DNA of 64,000 nt from Chloranthus sessilifolius (GCA_021018995.1 CM037585.1:84606646-84670645); one strand, 5' to 3'; shown: positions 1 to 12,505, counted from the first letter of the stretch. Translations and numbers: made by a program. Notes: generated by a model from the sequence alone, not told the origin.

Positions 1-204
1 TACAATTACTGAGCACGGCTTTAGAAAGCCCTCGGACTAGCGTCTTGAATCCGATCTCTTTGGAGTTACAAAAGCACTCTCAAAGAACTCTCAAAAGCAA
101 AACAGAGGAAGAAATTACAAAGTGCAGATAGACTATCGAAGGAAGGAGGGAAACAGAGATGAAAACTCAAAATCTGGATGCCACAATTGGGCAAATGTCT
201 TCTC

Positions 205-213
205 AATTTATAG
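205..213 (-). promoter_or_regulatory. TATA-like box of LTR 1
   Basis: The minus strand reads CTATAAATT. The same site lies at the same place in LTRs 2, 3 and 4, downstream of the CG-motif array, as expected for the LTR core promoter. The transcription start was not determined. Confidence 0.55.
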
Positions 214-604
214 CTTTCCCTCTATCCTGCACAAGGCTGAATTGACCAATCAGAAGTGCTCAGATCTGGATTGCCCAATGGCTGTTGTGCACGGGGATCC
301 AGATCTGTTCTGGCCAATGAAAATGCTCTGATCTGGTTCGGCCAATCAGGCGTTAGAAGCATCAATTCTGTTATGGGAATTCAAAAGTCTGTTTGAGCTT
401 CTAGAAGTTCCCGCCAAGTGATTTCATCTTTGGGTTTTCACGTGGGGCGGAATATGCCTTTGGTTTGTGCTTGGAATCTTCCGGAATGTCTCTGTGCTTT
501 TAATTACATTGGGGCACGTCGAGTTCTTGAAATGCCCTTCAAAGTGGTATAAATCCCGGTATGCCATTTAGAGTTTAGGGGTCTTTTCCCAAAGTAGTTT
601 GGCT

Positions 605-765
605 CCTGAAGTTCTTTTCGCAAAGTATTTTCTTCTTTTTGCAAAGGTCATTCTTCTATTCGAGGAGTGTTTTCTTCTTTTCGCAAAGTTCAAGGTACTT
701 TGCGAATTGAAGAGAATCTTTGCGAATTGTGCTTTTGCTTCCATTCTTCTTTGCGAATGGATCCT
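605..765. promoter_or_regulatory. CG-motif array in U3 of LTR 1
   Basis: Iterated near-palindromic motifs with the cores TTCGCAAAG and TTTGCGAAT, spaced roughly 20-35 bp, lie about 400 bp upstream of the TATA-like site in element orientation. The same array occurs at 12840-13035, 25010-25195 and 37253-37447 in the other LTRs. A role as an enhancer is inferred from position only. Confidence 0.6.
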
Positions 766-1009
766 TCTGCTTTTCAGGTCTTTTCTTGCTCCTTTAGGAC
801 CTTTTAGCCATTCTTTGAGGCTATTTCTTCACTCCCTCTTTGAGTTTGACATGCGTTGTCGGCTTTTTGATCATTTTAAGATGGTTTTCGGATTTTGAGC
901 TCTCTTTTTGGTTAGCTGCAATATGAACACTAAAGCACTTATTTAGTCTTCTCAAGGGTCTTTCAAGGCTCATGTTTAGGGGTGAAAATGGTATTTTCAC
1001 TACTTAACA

Positions 1010-1021
1010 CACCCCCAAACC
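1010..1021 (-). other. Polypurine tract, copy A
   Basis: The minus strand reads GGTTTGGGGGTG immediately before the TG that opens LTR 1. This is the expected plus-strand primer of reverse transcription. Copies B and C carry shorter versions (GGGGTG and GGGG before the LTR), possibly consensus errors. Confidence 0.85.
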
Positions 1022-2574
1022 TAAGCTTTGCTAGTCCCTGAGCAAAGAAACGTAAAAGCAAAATAAAGAGCCACTTTTGTAGGAAGCACAGGTGCCTTTA
1101 GCATATGCAACAAGCCTTTTAAACCCCTAGGTGATCCCTAGAGGAGGAGTGAAGTCTCCGAGGGTTTTCAATTGAAGGTACCCACAAACTTCTCCATGAA
1201 ACAGCTTAACATCGTAATATTATCAAATGAGCAATCAAGGAGCAGGTTAGTTACTCTTGAATCAATGATGAAACAGAAAATTTGATTATTGTTTGCACAG
1301 AATTTAAACATTTATAAACCTCATGAATGTTTCAATATTTCCAATCATGAACAGTCATAGAAAATCATACAAATGTGCCGTGATAGCTCATCCTATGGAT
1401 AAAAATTAGGTTATAAGTCATACTTAAGGTGCTCAAGTTCCAACCCAAACACTCACCGGGGTATACTCTCATCGTGTTTTTGTTGAGGGGTTCATTTTCA
1501 CTCAAGCTCAAGAGCGTTACATCTCCCAAATGGATCTGTAAGCATGAGCATAGGCATGATTCTTAGGCAATGGCATCATTGACATCTCCTCACCATAGAT
1601 TGGGTCACATCTCATCTCCACATGGCAGCTCACTCAACTTTGGATCACAAGGACTTTTAATCTAGGTTTGTTTGTTTGGCTTATGGAGTGAAGTTTCAAG
1701 GAAAGGCAATTTGAGCAGAGGTTTGAATTTGAGAACTCGGGAAGTGCAGGAGATGGTTCATGACTCCACCTTTTGAGTTTAGCTTCTTTCTTCTTCTTTT
1801 CGAGATTCTCACATTCACGGTGATCAGTTCTTTCTTTGATCTTGCATTTTCAACATAAGGTCCTTTTTGCCTTTCACTGTAACTTTTCACATTGTTTGTC
1901 TTTTCTTTTCTCGGTCACCATATTGCTGTTTTGAGGTATTTTCTCTTCATTTTCTTGATGTTGCCCGAAATGGTCCATCTTGATTCTTTCTCCTTTACCT
2001 CCTGAATTCTCAGTGAGGAAGGCTGAATTAGTTCCATAGGTTGGTGCAAGTACTTTTGGGTATTTTGATGAAAATTGTAGGATTCTGACTCAAATGGGGT
2101 ACAAACAGCAGATTTTTCTTGGTTGGTTCTGTTAGGTTCAAGCTGTCCAAAGAAGGCCTTGATCTTTTCCTCGGTTTCATGAGTCTTTGTTTTAATTTGG
2201 AGTTTCCTAACTTCTAGTGGATCTAATGCCTCGACCAATCCTTTGAATCGTAAAAATTGCCTCGATCACTCTTCAACAGAGATGGAAAATATATGGGCTC
2301 AATTCTCACTTTGGTTATGGTTTTCCTTGAGCTTTTAAGTATATCTTTACCTTTTCTCTTCCTTTTGACTTACTATGTCTTGATACCGGTATGTTTTTAT
2401 GGTGTAATCATCATGGAAATGTAGAATATAGGTTTAGAATGTCTAAATTCTTGCAAAGAAAATTTTAAAATTTCCACATTGTCATGATTCTTAAGTAAAA
2501 TAATTCATTTCTGATTACTTAGGTGATTCTGTTGTCCTTAGGTTAACTATTCCTTGGCAGACTGGGGACACATG
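1022..2574 (-). other. 3' noncoding region of copy A
   Basis: About 1.55 kb between the PPT-like box and the true PPT, without a credible coding frame. The same stretch is present in copies B and C, and blocks of it recur in the diverged element D. For example the 16-mer at 1540-1555 (reverse complement GCCTATGCTCATGCTT) equals D 46167-46182, and the block at 1129-1148 differs by one base from D 46568-46587. Conservation between families without coding capacity suggests a structural or cis-acting RNA role; that is inference. Confidence 0.7.
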
Positions 2575-2609
2575 CACACCCCAAACCTATGAGGAGCAAA
2601 GTGTCCTCC
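2575..2609 (-). promoter_or_regulatory. Second PPT-like box, copy A
   Basis: The minus strand carries GAGGACA, then about 16 bp on, TAGGTTTGGGGTGTG, about 1.56 kb upstream of the true PPT. The box recurs at 14846-14879, 26987-27015, 49131-49165 and 45031-45067. It follows the env-like frame. It could prime a second plus strand (a central PPT) or be a 3'-UTR element. Confidence 0.6.
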
Positions 2610-2929
2610 GTTCAAAGGTGGTGGCATAGTCACGATTATTAGGGGAAAACAGTGAGAAAAAATAATAGCATGGAGAATTACGAAGCAAATTGTATGAACC
2701 AGAAATTTTTAGAAAATAAAAGAAAAGAGGGGGAAAGGGAGTAAGGGTGAGGGGTTTATTTTGTTTGTTTACAAGTAGGGAGCACAACATAACAGAAAAA
2801 TTGCAAAATAACGAAATGAACAATTAACAGAGAAAATGGAATAAGAAAGAAAACAAATGGCAATTGCAACCAATGATACAAAAACAAAAGATTTATACAT
2901 TGTATTTGAGACTCAAGAGATGCGGACTT

Positions 2930-5298
2930 TTAATAAATAGGATCAAAGTCGATTATCATAGATGGGTTCTATGGGTTACGAACTAGAGTCCTGTCGAATC
3001 CGAACTAGAATCGGTGTTGGAATCGAGCTGGATTTTGGTTTCTCGGGAATGGAGTTACAGAGTTCGGTGTACTCTTGACTTGATCTTTGGTGAGGCCAAG
3101 GTGTTTGGTCGGTGGTGGTTTTCTTACATTCTTGAGCTAAGCGAGCTTGGAGCATATCCACCTTGTCTTTGCTCACCTTGACCAATTGGAATGTTCTCCC
3201 ACGGATCCTCATCTTCTCTCTCTCAAATTGCATGAAATGCTCTAATTTTTATTTTGGCCTCATAAGGGGTTGGGATGTAGGCCTCCAAATCAGCCATTTA
3301 TACGCACATCCCTCGGATGTAGGGATTTTCTGCATCATGCTTTGGAGAGGGTGGCATATCTAGGGAGGGATGGAGTGGTAGGGGACTAAAGGGGTCTAGC
3401 TGGGGAGGGGGTGGGGGTGCATTTGGGTAGCCTAGGTGGTAGTGGAGGTGGAAGCACTAGGACTTACAGGTGCATTTGGGTTGCTGTGAGGCAAAATGGA
3501 GAAGCAGGGTAATGGGGTAGGTGGTAATGGGGCGATTAACATTTGGATGAGCTCAATGTAGCAGGGGATTATGCGCATTTGTTTGGGCTTGGCTTGGATA
3601 TTTTGGAGGTAGGTGAGGATGCTGGGTGTAGGGAGGTGTGTGGGGAGATTAGCCTAGAGGGGATTGGGATTAGTGAGGTGGAGGGTTGGGGGTAATGGGT
3701 GTGAAAGGGAGGTGGGGAAATGGGTGAAAGGGGGAGGAGCAGGATAGGTGTAGGATCTAGCTCCATGGTGTCAAATAGGGGTGAATAAGCCTCTGTGGGG
3801 AAGGTTGGGGTTGAGTGCAGGATACCTCGGTGTATGTCTTTGAAGGGGTGTGGGAGTGTGAGGAGCTTTGGAGCGGAGGGTGGAAGGGATGGAGCAAGGA
3901 TTGGGGTGGCTAATTCCTCTAGGACACAGTTATTGTTGGGGAGATGGGTGGTGTTGGGATAGTAGGGGTGGTTGGTGTGGTAGGGGTGTCCAAAATAGGA
4001 ATGATGGAAGGTGTGGATGATGAACCCGGTGGGATGGGGGAGGTGTGGAGGAATAGGGAACCCGGGCCATCTGTGGGAGGAGGTGCGGTGAAGAGCTGGC
4101 TACCTCGGTGTGGACTAAGTCTCGACAAGTGGTGCGGCTAAAGAGCTGGTCACCACAGGAGTTGGGCTTATGGGGTAGGGGTGGTGAGGCTCGGCTGGTT
4201 GAGGCTCCACAGCAATTTCCACTCTGAGCATGCCCACCCACACTTTCAGGCTTGGTTCTCTGTCATGCTCGGTGAAGAACTAGCTCTGGCTCAGTGCTAT
4301 GGGTTCGGCGAGGGCAAATGACAATAGTGCGGGCGCTGGTTCTCCTACTTCCCTCATTCTTCTTAACATGGCCTGACTTGTGGTCCAGGCTTTTTTGCCA
4401 AAGTTGTGAGGAGTGAGTACCTCAAAGGGCTCTTCCCTATCAATGTCAAACTTGGCTCGTAAGAGGGCTGAAATTAGTCTTCCAAAGGGGAGGCCAGCAA
4501 TTTTCTGTTCCTTCTTTACCTTGGCACTCACATCAGCCATTGCTTCCAGGATGAGCATGGGGGCATTGAAAAATTGCCCCTTAGAAAAGTGAAAGAGGGC
4601 TTCGAGGATAGGAGTTCGCCTCTCTTGGGTATGCCCAGTTACATAAAAGCTCCCTCGGAGTATGGAATCCATTAGCAGATATTGCGGGGGCAGATCTCTT
4701 CTCATTATTGATTGCCCAGAACCCACCATGCCTTGTGTCAAATGGGCAGCCATGTTTCTGAAAGAGGCTGCTTCAGGAGCAGCCAAAGGTCCATCGGGGT
4801 TGAATTGAAAAGGTATCCCCAGAGCATGCCCTATGTCCTCGGTACACGGTTAGGTCCACGATTATCTATGAAAATGACTAAGGTTGGCACGTCGCAACAT
4901 CTTGATGACCTTTGTGAGGTTTTGATACCACAGTTTTATCATCCTTGGATAAGTTTTTTCTGGTAATGGGGTGAGGATAGTGCTGAGAGAAGCTTCCCTG
5001 AGGTATCTTAGGGATGGTAGGCAATCATGTTTGGAGGAGAAAAAAGTTTCATCCACCAATAGCTCAGGTATGAGCTTCTGGGTATCAATGAAGGGGTTAG
5101 GCAAAACTAAGTGAATGGGTAATGGGGGCAGCTTTCACTGTGGCTTGAGGCGGGGTAGGCTCCTCATGGCGTATTTTCTTTCCTTTTCAACCCTATCTGC
5201 CTTGTCCATTGAAAGCTTTCTCTTCTGAGACGTTTTGCTTTGCCTTTGGCTTTTAGGGTCGATTTGGTTGCCTTCTTGACTGATGATTTGGGGAACAT
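2930..5298 (-). pseudogene. Env-like ORF after integrase, copy A (broken)
   Basis: This is the extra Athila-type frame 3' of pol. The likely start is the ATG at 5296-5298, which opens a short basic Lys/Ser/Thr-rich stretch. The best-preserved part is 4280-4786: 168 residues with RRDLPPQYLLMDSIL and TQERRTPI, both matched in element F. Then come a Pro/Ser/Thr-rich region (about 4150-3400), a short heptad-like helix (about 3200-3130) and an acidic Ser/Asp tail ending at 2930-2932. I see no signal peptide or membrane helix, so 'envelope' is a label by position; Pfam calls such proteins putative plant transposon proteins (from memory). Several frameshifts are present, many at CAG/CTG sites and possibly not real. 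Confidence 0.75.
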
Positions 5299-5642
5299 GG
5301 CAGCTAAGGATTTTTCAGTTTTTCCCATACTTAATTGACGGAGGAAAAATGCTCCAAACACTGGCTAACACAGATTTAGATTTTTCTAAAAAGATTGAGC
5401 GAGAATGGATAGAAAAAATACCGCGATCTAGGGTTTGTGCTTGAACTGAGTCGCTTTGTTTGTAAAGATCGCCCAACTGACAGTCTGACTTTGATCTCTG
5501 AAAAATGGAAACGCTCAAACAATTAGGAACAAACGGCTGATATCCTTGTGGAGCTCGTGTGAGAAGAGAGTGAGCTAGGGTTTTAGTGGAGCGTCGCTCT
5601 GCAGAGAGTGTTTGCAAATACAAAGCTAACTTCAAAACGACT

Positions 5643-5960
5643 AAATATACTTGAAGCTAAAATCGCAAAGCACCTTTAAGTTTTCGAAAAGTTCCAAAAG
5701 AGCCCTTCTTATTACTTCGAATGGCAAAAGTGCCTTTCGACAAGTAGATAGCTTCAGAAAGATTATTTCGCAAAGGACTTAGCTTCAGAACCGTCTATTC
5801 GAAAAGGAAATGTTATCATAATCAACTATTCGAAAAGAACATCTTTGTTTTCGAGCAGTTCATTGCAGCTCCAGAATCTTCTCGAATAGACTTTGGACTT
5901 TGCGAAAAGTAATTTTTGCTTTGCGATTTGAACTTTAAGTGTAATTAAACTATGCGAAAA
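5643..5960 (-). promoter_or_regulatory. Internal CG-motif module and TATA-like site, copy A
   Basis: Lies between integrase and the env-like frame. About ten CG-centred motifs (TTTCGAAAAG, TTTGCGAAAAG, ATTCGAAAAGG, TTTCGCAAAGG) occur in 320 bp. They share the flavour of the array in this family's LTRs. At the env-proximal edge the minus strand reads GTATATTT (5643-5650), a TATA-like site about 350 bp before the env-like ATG. The layout copies the LTR U3: array, then TATA, then transcript. An internal promoter for the env-like frame is inferred. Confidence 0.5.
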
Positions 5961-6032
5961 GGGAAAAGAAACAGAAACAGAGAAATTCAGTAAAAACTAT
6001 GTTGTACAAACATAATATACAATTTTCTACCA

Positions 6033-7374
6033 TCAGATTTTTGGAGATTCGTGATGACAGATGGGCAGCACAGGCTCCTGAATGTTGTCAATGCATGGCT
6101 TGAGCCTCTGACCATTTACCTTAATGACTCTTCCGTCATTGGGATCACGGATATCCACAACTCCTGAGGGGGCAGCCTTGATGACAGTGTATGGCCCTTC
6201 CCATCTGGATCTCAATTTGCCAGGAAAGAATTTAAGTTTAGAGTTGAATAACCATACCTTGGACCCCGGTATGAACTCTTTTCTCATTAAACTCCTATCA
6301 TGAAATGATTTGACTTTCTCCTTATACAATCTGGAGCTTGTATAAGCATCCATCATGACTCTTCCAATTCGAGTTGAAGTTTCCGTGATTACCGGCAGAA
6401 GTTAGATCCATATTAAATGTTTTAATAGCCCGCTTTGTATTCTAACTCTCTTGGCAAATGACATGCTTTGCCATAGACCGTCTAAAAGGAGACATTCAAT
6501 TGGAGTTTTGTAGGCGATTACGTATGCCCACAAAGCATCATTAAGCTTAAAGGACCAATCCTTTCGTCCTTCTTCACGATTTTTCCAAAATGTGTTTGAT
6601 CTCTATTTGAAATCTCCACTTGTCCACCGTTTTACGGATGATAGGAGTGGCTACTCAGTGATGAGTACTTTTTAATAGAGAGTCAAAGCGCACTAAAAGT
6701 GGCTCCCCATCACCGATGATGGCTCGGGAATCCAAATCGGAAAAATGTGGTCTTTGAGGAATCTTAAAACCACTTTGTGATCATTGGATTTGGTAGCTAT
6801 GGCCTCAATCCACTTGGAGACATAGTCCATGACTACCAAGATGAAATTATTTCCATTAGAAGGGAAAGGGGCCCATAAAATCTATGCCCCAAACATCAAA
6901 CAACTCAACTACCGTGATTGGCTGCGGGGCATTGAGTTTCTTTTGGAAATCTTGCCAGCTTTTGGCGATTCGCAAGATTTATAGTCTTTGTAAGGCATCT
7001 TTAAAGATTGTGGGCCAATAGAAACCACCTGCAGAATTTTTTGCAATTGTTTTATTGACGAAATGGCCTCCACCTGTTCATGAAACATTGACAATATGCG
7101 GAGAATTCATGGTTGGGACACACTTTCCGATCACTTAGTGCACAATTCTTGAATAGATAAGGATCTTCCCAAATGAAATTTTAACTTGTGAGAAGAAAAG
7201 ATCTTTATCCATTCGATTCCAATGTTGAGGAATCATCCATTAGCCAAGAAGTTGACTATGTTTGCAAACCAAGGATCTGGGTATTGATGGCAAAAGTTGC
7301 TCATCGGAAATGATTCATTAATGGGTAAGCTATCATCCTCGATTGAGAATTCGGATAAGTGATCACCACCACAT
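6033..7374 (-). pseudogene. Integrase, copy A (frameshifted)
   Basis: Collinear with the open integrase of copy C. The C-terminal 107 residues (6356-6033) are intact and include the GPY motif of gypsy integrases in WEGPYTV. Upstream the HHCC and catalytic core regions are recognisable but split over several frames. Many breaks fall where copy C has CAG or CTG and copy A has CG. The enzyme would insert the element DNA into the chromosome. Confidence 0.8.
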
Positions 7375-7469
7375 TCTCCACTCCTTTCTTATCCTTAATC
7401 TGTAGATCAAACTCACCTAATAGGAGGATCCATCCCGGATTAATCTGAGCTTGGTATCCTTCTTTGTGA

Positions 7470-7870
7470 AGGTACTTTAGGGCGAGTGGTCGATAAACAC
7501 CACAATTTGTGAACCTAAAACATAAGGCCCGAATTTTTCCAATGCAAACACAATGGCCGACTCTTTCTCGGTTGTTGTGTAGTTGAGCTGGGCATCTATC
7601 ATGGATCTGGCATAAGCTATGACATGGGGAAGCTTATCCTTTCTACGCCTAGGACAGCTCCTAGGGCATAGTCCATGCATCACATCAGCTCAAAGGGCCG
7701 AATAGTCGGGGCTGCAAGATGGGAGCTGAAATCGAGACATTTCTTAAGGACCTCAAAGGCTGTCATGCATTCATTAGTAAACACAAAAGGAACATCTTGA
7801 CACGAAGAAATGACAGAGTGGCTTGGAAATTTTGAAATCTTTGATGAACCTCCTATAAAATCCTGCATGC
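7470..7870 (-). pseudogene. RNase H domain of pol, copy A (broken)
   Basis: Recognised by FTNECMTAFEVLKKCL, then a segment matching the CDASDYALGAVLGQ motif seen in copies B and C, then DAQLNYTTTEKE and FALEKF, the typical gypsy RNase H series. This activity removes the RNA template during reverse transcription. Frameshifts split it into pieces at 7868-7680 and 7683-7477. Confidence 0.75.
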
Positions 7871-7879
7871 CCTAAGAAA

Positions 7880-8640
7880 CTTGATTTGCTTATGATTACG
7901 GGAGGAGGCAAATGTGCAATTAGATCAATTTTGCTTGGTCCACCTCTATGCCTTTATGGGAGACCACATGTCCTAGGACAATGCCTTGGGTGACCATAAA
8001 ATGACTCTTTTCGACTTAGAACCAAATTGGTTTCTTCACATCTTTGCAACACCAACTTGAGGTGGTGTAAGCATTGGGAAAAAGTCTCCATAAATTGAAA
8101 AGTCATCCATGAAGATCTCCATGAATTGATCAATCATGTCGTAAAAGATGGCATACATGCATCTTTGAAAAGTAGCAGGGCATTGCAAAGACCAAAGGGC
8201 ATCCTCCTATAGGCAAAAGTGCCAAAGGCGGTGAAGGTGGTCTTTTCTTGGTCACAATGGGTACCTGAGGATCTGGTTGTAACGAGTACCCATCAAGGAA
8301 GCGATAGTAAGCTTTGCTGCAAGCTTATCAAGGATTTGGTCAATGAAGGGGAGGAAATGGTCTTTCCTTGTCATGGTATTTAATTTTATGTAGTCTATGC
8401 AGACCCTCCATCCGATTGTTTGTCTGGTGGACATAAGTTCACTGATTCATTTCAAGTGATGCAGATTTCTTAGGCACCACATGTGGGTGCTACCAAGCGA
8501 GAATCTGAAATGGGGTAAATGACTGACATCTAACGACTTGACAACTTCCTTCATTACCACTTCTTGCATGTGAGGATTCAACCTTCTTTGCATTTCTCTA
8601 GAAGACTTGGCATCCTCTTCCAGGTGGAACTTATGCATGC
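7880..8640 (-). pseudogene. Reverse transcriptase domain of pol, copy A (broken)
   Basis: Starts with a segment containing HLEEDAKSSREMQRRLNPHM (8638-8447), followed by WRVCIDYIKLNTMTRKDHF and FIDQILDKLA (8434-8252), the fingers motifs of gypsy RT. The catalytic box near 8105-8120 reads FMDD on the minus strand. The reading frame is broken several times. Confidence 0.78.
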
Positions 8641-9945
8641 ATACAGCTGGGGTTATTCCTCCTAAATCGACAATGGTCCGATAATTGCTTTCTTGTCTTG
8701 TTTAGAACTACCAACACTCTTCTTCTTGCTCCTTTGTAAGGGAGGAAGAAATAATCACAGTAGTGTTTGATGATCTCCCAAAACACATATTTCAGATTTT
8801 TGGGAGCTGTTTGAGTTCAATTCGATTGAAATTTGAGAGAGGGCAACAAAGGTACCTTGGTAACTTGTGGAAGAGGAGAGGAGCGGGTCTCAGAGAGAGA
8901 ACTTGATGATTTGTTGGTGAGTGCCTTGCACAAAGCACTCCTTTGAATTTGATCTCCCTTTTCCTTCTTTCTTAGTGGATTCCCAATCATTTTTAAATTT
9001 GTGGTGGAGTCTTTACCTTGCAGACTGTTGTAAAGACTCCTCCACCAACTCATCAATGATGTCAACATGGAAACATTCCTCGCAGAGAATTGAGGTTGAG
9101 TGAGATTATACACATTCAATTTAACTTTCATATTTCCAAAGACACCTCCATGATGCAGACTGCATTGAATGCATGCATTAGTCAGAGCTGAATGGTCTTC
9201 CCGAATAGCGAGGGATGGTGGTACTTTTGGTTGGTTCCATGTCCAACACCAAAAAGTCGTACAGGGTAGAAAAACTTGTCTACTCCTACCAAAACATCTT
9301 CAATCCACCCATAGGTTTCCTTCGGATCTGTCACACTAGTTGTAACACCACTTGAGTGGGTTTCAATTCTCCCAAACCTAGCTTCTCATAGCGGAATAGG
9401 AAGCGAGGTTGACACTAGCACCCAGATCTAGCAAGGCTTTCTCAATGGTGTGCTCCCCAATGATGCAGGGGATTGTGGGGATTCCAGGGTCTTGCATCTT
9501 AGGTGGTGTTGCAATTGATAGCACTTGGTTGATTTTCTCCACAGCAAAGGCCTTCTTGGATAAATGTATCCTAGATTGCCTTTTGTGAGTGCATACCTCT
9601 TTGAGAAATTTTGCATAAGCAGGGACCTGTTTGATTGCATCAAGCAGAGGTAGATTAATTTTAACTTGCTTGAATGTCTCCATCATTTCCTCAATTTTTG
9701 TGTTTCCTTTGTCAAAAGGAGAAACTGACTTCATTGCATGGGGAAATGGGAGATGAGGAACAAATTTCTCCTTCTCATCTTTTTCAACAATTTTGTTATT
9801 TTTTTGTTTTTCATTTTTTTGAATTTTCGATGTAAATCAATGACCATATTGCTATCCAATTTGTTGTTCTGCACTTGTTCTTCATCTTTTCCTCTTCACT
9901 ACCCTTGTTGTTTATTATTCTTCCACTTCTCAAAGTAGTCACAGC
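8641..9945 (-). pseudogene. Protease and protease-RT linker of pol, copy A (broken)
   Basis: The 118-residue open piece 9734-9378 holds the aspartic protease active site LLDLGASVN (Asp near 9426-9428); the DLGAS variant of DSGA is usual in Athila-type elements. It is preceded by a TTLRSGR motif and a basic linker (INLPLLDAIKQVPAYAKFLK). After the active site come the 9131-8817 piece and a low-similarity linker to RT. The protease would cut the Gag-Pol polyprotein. Confidence 0.75.
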
Positions 9946-11351
9946 TTTGATTTCCTCATGGCCATTTGAGGATTCTCCAACCATGAACTGTCCCTTAGGA
10001 TTGTTCACAGGTTGGCTGGGTAGTTTACCCTCTTCTCTCTTAGCCAATGAATTTGAGAGTTGGCTGGCGTTTCTTCAATTTTTTAATGCTCATTGTGAAG
10101 GTTCACGATCAGAGAAGTTCAAGATTTTGAAGTGAACTCAAGACCTCGCTCTTCAAAGGTCGGGGATCTAGGAGGCGGGGGCTGCAGTGCGACGCATGGC
10201 TTGTTGTTGGTTAGGTCGAAAATTTGATTTATTATAAAAATTCCGATATGGTGAAAGCGGTTTGAAAGGTAATTGATTTTGGGCTTCTTTGTTGGTATGG
10301 TAATTTCCACGATTCCACGAGATTAGGATGAGATCTCCATGGGTAGTCATTCGATTGCATCATCCATAAGACTGAGCATGAGCTTGTTCCATCATGAGTT
10401 CGGAAATTGTGATGCGTAGGACATTGATCAATGGAATGAGTGGGGAATCGGCATATCGGACATGCCTCCTCTACTCTTGACCCATTTGGAGCTTTAAATG
10501 AGTCCATCACCCTATCAAATTTTGTGGTCAAATTATCCACTTTCCTTTCCACTCATTGACTTCATAAACTTTCCTCTTGTGAATTGGGGATTATTCATCC
10601 TGGATTCTCGGTCCCTTGAGAGATTCTGCCGGGTTGAATTTTCTCCAATCACCTCAAAGAGGTCCCAAACCTCTTCAACTGTTTTACGCAAGTAGGTACC
10701 TCCACAAGAGGCATCCACCATGTTCTTGCCCTTACGATCGGTTCCTTGATAGAAGCTTTGAACCTGCCATTTAGGAATTTGATGGTGAGGGCATTGTCTT
10801 AACAATTCTTTAAACCTTTCCCATGCTTCATGGAAAGTTTCAGTTGAGTTTTGGGAAAAAGAGATGATGCTTTGTCTCAGTTGGCTGGTTTTAGTCATTG
10901 GGAAATATTTTGACAAAAATTGACATTGCAAATCATTCCATGATGTGATGCTGTTTGGTGCTAACATAGTCAACTCTGCTCTAGCTTTGTCCTTTAATGA
11001 AAAAGGAAAGAGCCTAAGCTTGGTTGCCTCTGGACCAAGTCCAGCTATGTTAAATGTTGTGCATAAAGCCAGAAATTCATCAATGTGTTTGTAAGGGTCT
11101 TCCTTACTCAATCCATGGAATGAAGGCAACATTTGGATGGTGGAGGACTTAATTTCATAATTTCCCTCCACTGTGGGAAATTGAATGCAAAATGGGGAAT
11201 TATAAGCACCAGGGGCAAAGTAGTCTCTTAACAATCTCTGTTCGTCACCCATTTCAGCAGATGTCTGTGATGTATGTCGGTTTCTTAGGAGTCTTTCAAC
11301 TTCTGAATTTAACGGGAGAATCTCAGGATTGAGGGTTCTCCTGCCAAACAT
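9946..11351 (-). pseudogene. Gag, copy A (long open part, then frameshifted)
   Basis: The ATG at 11349-11351 (MFGRRTLNPE) is the probable start; the open frame extends upstream through the PBS into the LTR, which is not meaningful. About 270 codons are open to 10533, containing the capsid signature LPSFHGLSKEDPYKHID, LFPFSLKDKA and SWNDLQCQFLSKYFP. The CCHC knuckle CPICRFPTHSIDQC (C-X2-C-X4-H-X4-C) is in the next frame (10552-10232). The C-terminal piece with GKLPSQPVNNPKGQF lies at 10047-9945. Gag forms the virus-like particle and binds RNA. In an intact relative gag and pol are probably one long frame. Confidence 0.85.
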
Positions 11352-11490
11352 ACAACTCAGAGAGGAATTTGGTACAAGAAACTGTTGAATTACGTGCTTT
11401 CCTTTTTCATTGTAAATAACAAATGTAATTAATAAATGACTGATAAATAAATGAAAATAAACATAGGTCTTATCTATTTTAGAACAAATT

Positions 11491-11507
11491 CCCCGGCAAC
11501 GGCGCCA
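11491..11507 (-). other. Primer-binding site (tRNA-Asp), copy A
   Basis: The minus strand reads TGGCGCCGTTGCCGGGG, complementary to the 3' end of plant tRNA-Asp including CCA. It is separated from the LTR end by the 6-nt spacer AGTTTT. Identical sites occur in copies B and C. Confidence 0.93.
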
Positions 11508-12039
11508 AAAACTTGTTGTCGCTCCAAGTGTGCCAAAATTATGTGCATTATAAATCAATAATTAAAGAATTAAAGAATGCTAAATTATATGGATGTTAAC
11601 TTATGAAAGGGATATCAGCACCTTGGGGCTAACACTGGCCTGCAAGATCAGGGCCAGTTGTAGCAAGTTTTAAAAGTAAGTATTTCAAGATCGTCCACAG
11701 AGAAGTTTGTCTAAAATGAGAGATAAACCTCCAGATCTGTGCTACCAGATCTGGCTCTATAATTATCTAAAATAAAGAATAGATAAAAGAGAGTGTTGGG
11801 TTTTGTCACGTTTAACTAAAAGCAAATAAAGAAAAGAACTGACTAACTGATCCAAATTCAAGTTGGGGAAGTGATTAAAATAAATCAAATGGAGAAATAA
11901 TAACTTTCTGTGATTTCGCCTTTGAATTTTAATGGAGAATCTGCAATTAAACAGAGTTGATTCAATCTTCATCTGGCTACCAGCACAGATGTAAGAGAAA
12001 TAAATCTGAATTAAGGAAGGGGTTTAGACTTATGGTTAT

Positions 12040-12067
12040 GATCTGTCCACTTAAATGGTCACAGATC
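12040..12067 (-). other. Conserved U5 hairpin, LTR 2
   Basis: A 28-nt near-palindrome: GATCTGT pairs with ACAGATC and CCA pairs with TGG around a short A/T-rich loop. The same hairpin is at 24253-24280, 36421-36448 (one arm changed), 42914-42941, 42992-43019, 48320-48347, 48398-48425, and as a shorter form at 58749-58770 and 59179-59200. Confidence 0.65.
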
Positions 12068-12496
12068 ATCCAATAGTTGTTGACCTATCCTCAATTCAGA
12101 ACATGAACATCACTTTGCAAGTCTTTGTCAGAACTAGGTTACCAACGCTAATTCGTACAGGGGTAATGAATCAAGGGAAATTGCATGCAAAGTAGTGAAT
12201 ATAAAGGAGTCTAATGCACTAAGGTGATCAATAAGAACCCTTGACATGAATCCAATGGAGAAAACACAGTTTACAGCAACCTTTTAAATTCAATCTTACA
12301 ATTACAGAGCACGGCTTTAGAAAGCCCTCAGACTAGCAGTCTTGAATCCGATCTCTTTGGAGTTACAAAAGCACTCTCGAACTCTCAAAAGCAAAACAGA
12401 GGAAGAAATTACAAGTGCAGATAGACTATCGTAGGAAGGAGGAAACAGAGATGAAAACTCAAAATCTGGATGCCCCAATTGGGCAAATGTCTTCTC

Positions 12497-12505
12497 AATT
12501 TATAG
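12497..12505 (-). promoter_or_regulatory. TATA-like box of LTR 2
   Basis: The minus strand reads CTATAAATT, identical in all four LTRs of the array. It would drive copy A transcription. Confidence 0.55.

Larger units (their letters stand above)
1..1009 (-). repeat. LTR 1 of the array (partial), 3' LTR of copy A
   Basis: Matches the right-hand 1 kb of the three full LTRs. Read on the minus strand it starts TGTTAAGTAGTG at 1009, directly after the PPT, and runs off the window. It contains the CG-motif array (about 605-765, repeated TTCGCAAAG and TTTGCGAAT) and a TATA-like site at 205-213. The small open frames here have no similarity to proteins and are spurious. Confidence 0.9.

Noticed and set aside
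11491..11507. tRNA-Asp match as a tRNA gene
   Set aside because: Only the 17-nt 3' complement is present, next to an LTR end, as in a PBS.
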